64,000 bases of DNA, taken from NCBI GenBank assembly GCA_965248075.1, contig CBDFIL010000003.1, positions 992,001 through 1,056,000 of the forward strand. Reading direction: 5' to 3'. This DNA comes from VXNE01 sp965248075 (GTDB taxonomy: Bacteria; Pseudomonadota; Gammaproteobacteria; Pseudomonadales; Azotimanducaceae). Numbering within the stretch: position 1 is the stretch's first letter; every line of letters starts with the position of its first letter. Both the position numbers and the translations under genes were made by a program. This document shows, in pieces, positions 57,802-64,000 of the stretch. The notes under the pieces were generated by a model. It was not told the origin of the DNA. It saw only the letters and a program-made list of their open reading frames with translations, and made no database searches.

Positions 57802-59727
57802 ATGGACGACACGCGTAACAACGAGCTTCCAACCGTACCCCTCGACGCCCTGGCGCAAATCGTGCCCGGCATGGCGCGGGATACCGACGATGCGGCGGCC
57901 GGCGGGCGCGGCACTGCTGCGACCGGGGCGGGGCAGGATCTGCACCGCCTCCTCGTCGACAACGCTCCCGACCTGGTCTGCGTTCTCGACCGCACCGGAT
58001 GCTTCCGCTTCATCAACGACACCGTGCGGCCCCTGCTCGGATACGACAGCGACACGCTCCTCGGTAAGCACTACGCCGAACTGATCGACGACGAAGACCT
58101 CGAGATCGCGCGCAACCTGTTCGACGAGCAACGCGCCGGGACCGGCAACGTGCGCCGGGCCGAGCTGCGCCTCAAGCGACACGCCAAGGCCGCCGGGCCA
58201 CGGCCGCAGCAGTCCACCGCGCTCTGGGCCGACCTGACGGTGACGCGCCTGCGCGACCCGGACGGGGACTTCGCCGGCGCGTACGCGATCGCGCGGGACA
58301 TCTCCGAGGACAAGGAGAACCGCCAGGCCGCGGACTTCCAGGCCCACCACGACATCCTGACGCATCTGCCCAACCGCGCCCTGCTCGAGGACCGGCTCGA
58401 AGTGGCCATCGAACAGGCCGGCCGCAAACGCGGCCCGACACTGGTATTCCTCGACCTCGACCGCTTCAAGCTGGTCAACGACAAGTTCGGCCACGCCATG
58501 GGAGACCGGCTGCTGCAGGCGGTCGCCAAGCGCCTGCAGGAGTGTCTCCATCGCGGCGATACGCTGTCCCGCTTCGGCGGTGACGAGTTCGCGGCACTCC
58601 TGCCCTCCGTGCACACGCGACGCCAGGCGGCCGCGGTCGCCAGTCGGCTGCTCGAGGGCCTGCGCGTCCCGTTCGTCGTGGACGGCAACGAACTCGACAT
58701 TGCCGCCAGTGCCGGCATCGCCCTGTATCCGGGAGCGGGGAACACGGCCCCGGCGCTGATTCAGAATGCCGATATGGCCATGTACCACGCGAAGGGCGTG
58801 GGTGGCGACGGCTTCGAATTCTTCACAGGCGGCATGAACCTGAAGTTCTCGGCACGTCTTGCGGCCGAGCGCGACCTGCGCGGCGCCCTGGCCGCCGGCG
58901 AGATCGAGGTCTACTACCAGCCGCGCGTGGATCTCGGTACGGGCGCCATCTCGGGCGCCGAGGCGCTCGCCCGCTGGCGGCATCCGGAGCGGGGCCTCGT
59001 CGAAGCGAACGAGTTCCTGCCAGTCGCCGAGGAGGCGGGGCTCATCGCCGAGATTGACGAGTGGGTACAACGGCAGGCCTTCGACCGGGTGGCCAGTTGG
59101 CAAGCAAACGGCCACGTCGACTGTCGTCTGTCCGTCAACGCGTCCGCGCAGCAGCTCGACCAAGCCGCATTCGTACGGCGCTTCCACCAGGCCATCGACG
59201 CCGCCGGACTGTCCCCCGAAGCCGTCACGCTGGAGATCACCGAGAACGCACTGATGCACGACGTGCAACTCGTCGTCCCCAAGCTGAGGCACCTGCGACG
59301 CTGGGGCATACGCGTCGCCATCGACAACTTCGGTACGGGCTACTCGTCCCTGGACCACCTGCGCCGGCTGCCCATCGACGCCCTGAAGATCGACCGCGGA
59401 TTCGTCGAGGAAGTCCGCGGCGCGCCCCGGGATACGCGCGCCCTCGACGCGATCGCGGGCATCGCCCAGGGCCTCGGCCTCGATCTCCTCGCCGACGGCA
59501 TCGAGAACGACGACCAGCTCGCCTACCTGCGCACCCTCGGCTGCCGGGAAGGACAGGGGTTCGTCTTCGACGAACCGATCACCGCGGACGCCATGGCCGC
59601 ACTGCTCGCGGCCGACCCGTATCGGGACCGAGCCAAGCCCCCGACCTCGCCCAATCCGCGCCCGCCGAAGCCGCTACCCTCGGACCCACGCGTCGCGTAT
59701 AGTGCGCGGCCCGTTCAGGAAGGCTAG
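57802..59727 (+). CDS. PAS-GGDEF-EAL protein with altered EAL site
   Basis: 641 residues: disordered start, PAS domain (about 45-175, LLVDNAPDLVCVLDRTGCFRFIN), GGDEF domain (about 185-345) with intact GGDEF at residues 259-263, and EAL domain (about 360-600). The inhibitory site RxxD before GGDEF is not exact. In the EAL domain EAL (387-389), the Asn of VNAS, ITE and the catalytic-region Lys (LKID) are kept. However, DDFGTG reads DNFGTG (N509), and the AEGVE motif reads ADGIE (D565). These substitutions make phosphodiesterase activity doubtful, while cyclic-di-GMP synthesis looks possible. No membrane helices. The Pro-rich tail is unremarkable. Confidence 0.88.
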   Translation: MDDTRNNELPTVPLDALAQIVPGMARDTDDAAAGGRGTAATGAGQDLHRLLVDNAPDLVCVLDRTGCFRFINDTVRPLLGYDSDTLLGKHYAELIDDEDLEIARNLFDEQRAGTGNVRRAELRLKRHAKAAGPRPQQSTALWADLTVTRLRDPDGDFAGAYAIARDISEDKENRQAADFQAHHDILTHLPNRALLEDRLEVAIEQAGRKRGPTLVFLDLDRFKLVNDKFGHAMGDRLLQAVAKRLQECLHRGDTLSRFGGDEFAALLPSVHTRRQAAAVASRLLEGLRVPFVVDGNELDIAASAGIALYPGAGNTAPALIQNADMAMYHAKGVGGDGFEFFTGGMNLKFSARLAAERDLRGALAAGEIEVYYQPRVDLGTGAISGAEALARWRHPERGLVEANEFLPVAEEAGLIAEIDEWVQRQAFDRVASWQANGHVDCRLSVNASAQQLDQAAFVRRFHQAIDAAGLSPEAVTLEITENALMHDVQLVVPKLRHLRRWGIRVAIDNFGTGYSSLDHLRRLPIDALKIDRGFVEEVRGAPRDTRALDAIAGIAQGLGLDLLADGIENDDQLAYLRTLGCREGQGFVFDEPITADAMAALLAADPYRDRAKPPTSPNPRPPKPLPSDPRVAYSARPVQEG

Positions 59728-59751
59728 CCCGCGCTGGCACAAGGTTTCCGG

Positions 59752-60984
59752 ATGCACGAATCCCCCGGATTCACGACGTCCATCGTCCACTCCGACCGCC
59801 TCGACCCGATCGAACACGGGTCCTTGCACAAGCCGGTCCACAACACGGTGGCATACGGTTACGAGGACGCGCACGACCTGGCCGCGGTCTTTCAGGGCGC
59901 CCGGGGAGGCTACTCCTACGGACGTCAGGTCAACCCCACCGTCTCGGCGCTCGAGAGCAAGATCGACCGGATGGAGAACGGTGTCGCAAGCGTCTGCTTC
60001 AGCACCGGAATGGGGGCGCTCGGTACTCTGCTGTTCGCCCTGCTACGCGAGGGCGATCACTTCGTTTCGAGTTCGTTCCTGTTCGGCAATACCAACAGCC
60101 TGTTCCACAGCTTCGCGGCGCACGGTGTCGACGTCACGTTCGTCGACGCCACCGACGTCGCAGCCGTCGAGGAGGCCGTGCGGCCCGAAACCCGGCTCGT
60201 GTTCGTCGAGACCATCGCGAATCCGCGCACGCAGGTGAGCGACCTCGCCCGCATCGGTCGCCTGTGCCGGGAACGCGGCCTCGTATACGTCGTCGACAAC
60301 ACCATGACCTCGCCCTGGCTGTTCCAGCCGGCCAGTGTCGATGCGAGCCTCATCGTCAACAGCCTGACCAAGTACATCGGCGGTCATGGGAACGCGCTTG
60401 GCGGAGCCGTCACCGAGACCGGTCGTTTCGACTGGCGCACGTTCGAGAACATCTACGAGACCTACCGCAAGGGCGATCCGCAACGCTGGGGCATCCAGCA
60501 GATCCGCAAGAAGGGCCTGCGCGACTTCGGCGCGTCGCTGGGGCCGGAGGCGGCTCACCACATCGCCATCGGCGCGGAAACGCTGGCCCTGCGGCTCGAC
60601 CGTCAATGTGCGAACGCGCGCGCCCTGACCGAGTACCTCGACGGACACGGACGCATCGACAAGGTCCACTATCCAGGGCTGCCCGACCATCCGCAGCATG
60701 CGCTGGCGGCGGCGTTGTTCCGCCGACCCGGGGCCCTCTTCAGTTTCGAACTCGCAGGCGACGTGGATCTGTTCGACTTCCTGAACCGCCTGCGCGTGGT
60801 GGTCAAGTCGAGCAATCTCGGCGACAACCGGACGCTGGCCATCCCGGTCGCCCACACCATCTATTACGAAATGGGGCCGGAGCGACGGACGAGCATGGGT
60901 ATCGCCGACTCGCTGATCCGAATCTCGGTGGGGATCGAGGACGTGGAGGACCTCATGGGAGACTTCGAGCAGGCGCTTTCCTAG
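59752..60984 (+). CDS. Cystathionine gamma-synthase family PLP enzyme
   Basis: 410-residue Cys/Met-metabolism PLP-dependent enzyme (fold type I). Pyridoxal lysine in NSLTKYIGGHGNALGG, cofactor-binding FSTGMGALGT and the VDNTMTSPWLFQP strand; substrate loop GYSYGRQVNPT. The N-terminal GFTTSIVHSDRLDP and VKSSNLGDNRTLAIPVAHT fit the cystathionine gamma-synthase/O-acylhomoserine sulfhydrylase group. The exact reaction among synthase, lyase and sulfhydrylase cannot be fixed by eye. ATG 59752, 24 bp after the GGDEF/EAL gene, and 52 bp before purC. Confidence 0.88.
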   Translation: MHESPGFTTSIVHSDRLDPIEHGSLHKPVHNTVAYGYEDAHDLAAVFQGARGGYSYGRQVNPTVSALESKIDRMENGVASVCFSTGMGALGTLLFALLREGDHFVSSSFLFGNTNSLFHSFAAHGVDVTFVDATDVAAVEEAVRPETRLVFVETIANPRTQVSDLARIGRLCRERGLVYVVDNTMTSPWLFQPASVDASLIVNSLTKYIGGHGNALGGAVTETGRFDWRTFENIYETYRKGDPQRWGIQQIRKKGLRDFGASLGPEAAHHIAIGAETLALRLDRQCANARALTEYLDGHGRIDKVHYPGLPDHPQHALAAALFRRPGALFSFELAGDVDLFDFLNRLRVVVKSSNLGDNRTLAIPVAHTIYYEMGPERRTSMGIADSLIRISVGIEDVEDLMGDFEQALS

Positions 60985-61036
60985 CGCACTAGTGTCGGTG
61001 CGAGGCACCGGCGCGATAACATCAGCAACAGGGGAC

Positions 61037-61978
61037 ATGACGACGATGGAACCGGTCGTGGGCACTGATCTGGGACTGCCGAACAAGCGCTCCGGCAAGG
61101 TACGGGATCTCTACGACATCACCCTGCCGGGGGGCGACCCGGGGCTCCTGATCGTCGCGACGGACCGCATCAGCGCCTTCGATGTCGTGCTGGCCAACGG
61201 GCTGCCCGGAAAAGGCGTGGTGCTCACCCAGATCTCGCGCTTCTGGTTCGAGCGGTTCGCGGATCGCGTGGAGCATCATCTCGTATCGACGGACGTCGCG
61301 GACGTCCGCGGCCTCACCGACGCCGAACGGCTCACGCTGCGGGGACGCATCATGCTCTGCCGTGCCACCGAGGTGCTGCCCGTCGAGTGCATCGCGCGGG
61401 GCTATATCACCGGCAGCGGCTGGAAGGACTATCAGGCCACCGGGGCGGTGTGCGGTATCCCGCTGCCAGCGGGGCTGGTGAACTCCGACCGCCTCGAACG
61501 CGCGCTGTTCACGCCGTCCACCAAGGCCGAAGTCGGGCTCCACGACGAGAACATCTCCTTCGAACAGGGCGCGGCCATCGTTGGCGAGGAGACCATGCGC
61601 TGGCTCGGCGAGACGACGCTCGGCCTCTACGAAGACGCCCGGGCCTACGCCCTCGACCGGGGCATCATCTTGGCCGACACCAAGTTCGAGTTCGGTCGCC
61701 TCGACGGGCACGGTACACCGCTGCTCATCGATGAGATCTTCACTCCGGACAGTTCCCGCTTCTGGCCCGCCGATGCGTGGGAGGCCGGCAGGGAGCAGCC
61801 GAGTTTCGACAAGCAGGTGGTGCGCAACTACCTGGAAACCGTCGTAGCCGCCGGCGACTGGGACAAGACGCCGCCAGGACCGAAGTTGCCCGACGAGGTC
61901 GTCGAGCACACCATGGCCCGCTACCTCGAGGCCTACGAGCGCCTCACCGGCGCGCCACTCGACTTCGAGGCGGTCTGA
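61037..61978 (+). CDS. purC: SAICAR synthetase
   Basis: 313-residue ATP-dependent ligase of de novo purine synthesis joining CAIR and aspartate. Signatures: GKVRDLYDI, IVATDRISAFDVVL, GKGVVLTQISRFWF, VLPVECIARGYITGSGWKDY, DTKFEFG, LIDEIFTPDSSRFW, SFDKQ.VRN. This is the longer bacterial/yeast-like form (about 300 residues), not the ~240-residue E. coli form. The start is ATG 61037, preceded by AGGGGA; an in-frame GTG at 60992 and ATG 61046 are alternatives. The gene after it is a small unknown gene 6 bp away. Confidence 0.95.
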   Translation: MTTMEPVVGTDLGLPNKRSGKVRDLYDITLPGGDPGLLIVATDRISAFDVVLANGLPGKGVVLTQISRFWFERFADRVEHHLVSTDVADVRGLTDAERLTLRGRIMLCRATEVLPVECIARGYITGSGWKDYQATGAVCGIPLPAGLVNSDRLERALFTPSTKAEVGLHDENISFEQGAAIVGEETMRWLGETTLGLYEDARAYALDRGIILADTKFEFGRLDGHGTPLLIDEIFTPDSSRFWPADAWEAGREQPSFDKQVVRNYLETVVAAGDWDKTPPGPKLPDEVVEHTMARYLEAYERLTGAPLDFEAV

Positions 61979-61984
61979 AGCCTG

Positions 61985-62347
61985 TTGGACTGGAATGCCT
62001 ACCAGGCACGCTGCGACGACCCGCGCGTCCTCTCGCGCTGGATGTTGACGCGCACCGCACGGTGGGTCGACCCCACCAACGCCGCGATCCTGCATGAGGC
62101 AATGCGCACGCCGCCGCTGCCAAAGCCACCTGGCCACAGGGGCGGCCCGGCCACCGACATGTTCGAGGTCGACGTCGCCGACGAGGCGGCCGCTGCAATC
62201 CTCGAAGCCGTGCAACGGGCGGCGGCCGACCACGGCGGGGCAGAGGATCCGCCACCGGACGGATGCCGCGGCGGTCCCACACCAAGCCACAGCCTGAACG
62301 CGTACGTCGCCGCGTGGCGCGAGTACCGCGCCGCCGGGCGTCCCTGA
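61985..62347 (+). CDS. Hypothetical protein
   Basis: 120 residues from TTG 61985, 6 bp after purC; I do not recognise it. No membrane segment or signal peptide. The first 40 residues look protein-like (DWNAYQARCDDPRVLSRWMLTRTARWVDPTNAAILHEAM), and the end AYVAAWREYR is helical. The middle is Pro/Gly-rich. It lies 28 bp before the biotin carboxylase on the same strand, with codon use like its neighbours. Likely a real small gene, but a chance frame in high-GC DNA is not excluded. Confidence 0.5.
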   Translation: MDWNAYQARCDDPRVLSRWMLTRTARWVDPTNAAILHEAMRTPPLPKPPGHRGGPATDMFEVDVADEAAAAILEAVQRAAADHGGAEDPPPDGCRGGPTPSHSLNAYVAAWREYRAAGRP

Positions 62348-62375
62348 CCGGGCGTCCCTGATCGGCTCGGAAGCC

Positions 62376-63716
62376 ATGTTCCAGCGCATCTTCATTGCAA
62401 ACCGAGGCGCCGTGGCCGGACGCATTGTCCGCGCCTGCACGGCCCTCCACGTCGAGTCCGTCGCCGCGTACTCGGACATCGACGCGGAGGCGCCCCACCT
62501 CGGGGGAGCCACGGCGACCGCACGCCTGCCCGGCTACCTGCCGGAGGACACCTATCTCAATGCCGCAGCCATCGTCACGGCCGCACGCGCCGCCGGGGCG
62601 GACGCGCTGCATCCCGGCTACGGCTTCCTGGCCGAGAACGCCGCCTTTGCGCGCGCGGTGGCAGACGCCGGCATCCGGTTCATCGGCCCGGCTCCCGACA
62701 CGATCGAGACGATGGGCCACAAGACCCGAGCCCGGTCGCTGATGCGAGAACACGGCTTTCCCGTCCACGCCGGCAGCGCGGTTCTTGAAGACGAGGAAGC
62801 CGTGGCGGCCGCCGCGGCCGAGATCGGTTTCCCCGTGATCCTGAAACCCGCCAACGGCGGCGGCGGCATCGGCATGACCGTGGTCGAATCCGAGGCGGAT
62901 CTCGCCCTCGCCTTCCACACTGCCACCTCGCTCGCCAGGCGGACCTTCGGTGACGGCAGCGTCTACCTCGAGAAGTACCTGGCCCACCCGCGTCACATCG
63001 AGTTCCAGGTACTCGGCGACGGCGAGCGGGCCCGGGTCCTCTTCGAACGTGAATGCTCCGTGCAGCGGCGCCACCAGAAAGTTATCGAGGAAGCCCCGGC
63101 CCCGAACGTGGACCGTGCCGCCGTCGACGCGGTCGCGGCGCGCGCCGCGGCGGCGCTGCAAGCCGTCGGTTACAGCAACCTCGGCACCGTGGAAACGCTG
63201 CTCGCCGACGGCGATTTCGGCTTCCTCGAAACCAATACGCGGCTGCAGGTCGAGCATGGCGTCACCGAGGAGGTGACCGGCGTCGATCTCGTCGCGGCGC
63301 AGATCCGACTCGCGGCGGGCGAGCCGTTGCGGGAGGTCGTGCCGGGCGACGTGACGCTGTCCGGGTTCGCCGTCGAGGCGCGCGTCTACGCCGAGGATCC
63401 GGTGCGGATGCTGCCCTCCGCCGGCCGCCTGCGCACGTTCCGCCCACCGGTCATGACCGGAGTTCGCACCGAGGTCGCCTACCGGGAGGGACAGACCGTC
63501 ACACCGTACTACGACCCCCTGCTCGCAAAGGTCATCGGCACGGGCGCCACGCGCGAACAGGCCATCGGGCGCGCGTTGATCGGCCTCAAGGCTTTCGAGA
63601 TCCAGGGTGTCCAGACCAACCGCGCGATGCTGCGCGACGTGCTCGGCAGCGAGGCGTTCATCGCCGGCCGGCTGCATACCGGTTTCCTCGACGATCGCCC
63701 TTCGATCAACCAGTAG
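62376..63716 (+). CDS. Biotin carboxylase subunit of an acyl-CoA carboxylase
   Basis: 446-residue ATP-grasp biotin carboxylase. N-terminal FQRIFIANRGAVAGRIVRAC, GYGFLAENAAFARAV, ATP lid KPANGGGGIGM, ECSVQRRHQKVIEEAPAP, catalytic Arg within TNTRLQVEHGVTEEVTG, and EARVYAEDP. The canonical EMNTRLQVEHP is ETNTRLQVEHG here. It lacks a biotin carboxyl carrier domain, so it needs a separate carrier, not seen in this window. Length equals AccC (about 449), but the gene is not next to accB, arguing for another acyl-CoA or specialised carboxylase. ATG 62376. A partial gene follows 93 bp later. Confidence 0.85.
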   Translation: MFQRIFIANRGAVAGRIVRACTALHVESVAAYSDIDAEAPHLGGATATARLPGYLPEDTYLNAAAIVTAARAAGADALHPGYGFLAENAAFARAVADAGIRFIGPAPDTIETMGHKTRARSLMREHGFPVHAGSAVLEDEEAVAAAAAEIGFPVILKPANGGGGIGMTVVESEADLALAFHTATSLARRTFGDGSVYLEKYLAHPRHIEFQVLGDGERARVLFERECSVQRRHQKVIEEAPAPNVDRAAVDAVAARAAAALQAVGYSNLGTVETLLADGDFGFLETNTRLQVEHGVTEEVTGVDLVAAQIRLAAGEPLREVVPGDVTLSGFAVEARVYAEDPVRMLPSAGRLRTFRPPVMTGVRTEVAYREGQTVTPYYDPLLAKVIGTGATREQAIGRALIGLKAFEIQGVQTNRAMLRDVLGSEAFIAGRLHTGFLDDRPSINQ

Positions 63717-63809
63717 GCGCCTCCATCGGCTACCGCATCGGCATCGGTCCTAACGCCGGCCGTCGCCCTCCGGTTCGGAAACACGCCGGAGGAATATACT
63801 GTTCGGGCC

Positions 63810-64000
63810 ATGCACACAGCTACCCAGTTCAATCTCGGCATGTTCGACCTCGAGGTCGAGGGAGAGAAGGTCGACGCGCCGCAGGCGCTGGGGGGCTACG
63901 GCCGCCTCGACCGGCTCGGGGTCGTCGTCACGTCTGCCCTGGGTGGAGTCGGCGCGAGCCTCCTGATCCAGCTCGCCATCGCCCGCTTCTACGACCTGCG
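63810..64000 (+). CDS. Unrecognised protein, 3' partial
   Basis: ATG 63810 opens a frame that runs to the window end (63 complete codons). GGAGGAA lies about 15 nt upstream, slightly far. The visible residues include FNLGMFDLEVEGEKVDAP, GGYGRLDRLGVVVTSALGG and LLIQLAIARFYDL. I cannot assign a family. As it follows a biotin carboxylase with the same orientation, a carboxylase partner is possible but unproven. Confidence 0.55.
   Translation, partial: MHTATQFNLGMFDLEVEGEKVDAPQALGGYGRLDRLGVVVTSALGGVGASLLIQLAIARFYDL

Overview
The window is high-GC DNA from a gammaproteobacterium. Three gene orders support this. The first is gluQ / cbrB-like regulator / pcnB / panB / panC / pgi / acs, which resembles the Pseudomonas order. 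The second is carA-carB-greA-rlmE-ftsH-folP-glmM-tpiA-secG-tRNA-tRNA-rimP-nusA-infB-rbfA-truB-rpsO-pnp. The third is hrcA-grpE-dnaK-dnaJ-dapB next to recN, bamE, rnfH, ratA and smpB. Genes are densely packed, with many 1-14 nt overlaps and frequent GTG/TTG starts. I cannot name the genus from the sequence; hrcA together with Pseudomonas-like synteny suggests a deep-branching or Chromatiales-like lineage, which is inference.

Layout. 1-9.7 kb (+): tRNA modification (GluQ-RS, 5' end cut by the window), a CbrB-position regulator with degenerate phosphorylation and sigma-54 motifs, poly(A) polymerase, a deoxynucleoside kinase, pantothenate synthesis, phosphoglucose isomerase and acetyl-CoA synthetase. 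9.7-10.0 kb: an array of 80-bp repeats with inverted ends. 10.0-30.5 kb (-): one long block for RNA processing, translation, Sec export, cell-wall precursor and folate synthesis, proteolysis and carbamoyl phosphate. It holds two tRNA genes followed by two intrinsic terminators and is interrupted only by a 240-bp MITE-like element. 30.6-33.6 kb (+): an accessory pocket between carA and dapB, with vapBC, a small membrane protein, a TauD-type dioxygenase and a frameshifted HEPN-like gene. 33.7-39.8 kb (-): dapB and the heat-shock genes with sigma-32-like promoters. 40.0-45.2 kb: recN, bamE, rnfH-ratA, a sodium symporter and smpB. 45.2-48.4 kb: a DUF3604 protein, an Arc-like repressor and an ABC ATPase. 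48.46-53.58 kb: three mobile elements laid end to end, each junction marked by one CTAG. 53.6-64 kb (+): the matching ABC permease, an AttH/CrtC-like lipoprotein, a NUDIX hydrolase, a PAS-GGDEF-EAL protein, a Cys/Met-metabolism PLP enzyme, purC, a small unknown gene, a biotin carboxylase and the start of an unrecognised gene.

The most unusual part is 48.46-53.58 kb. Two related but clearly different insertion sequences each encode a ~775-residue protein in which a DruA-like (DUF4338) N-terminal domain is joined to a Tn5/IS4-type DDE transposase. With a 270-bp MITE they form a tandem array sharing single CTAG copies. The array separates an ABC-transporter ATPase from its permease, whose first usable start codon now lies in the terminal repeat of the last insertion sequence. 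A second MITE copy, 28 kb away and inverted, has a CTGG direct repeat on both sides.
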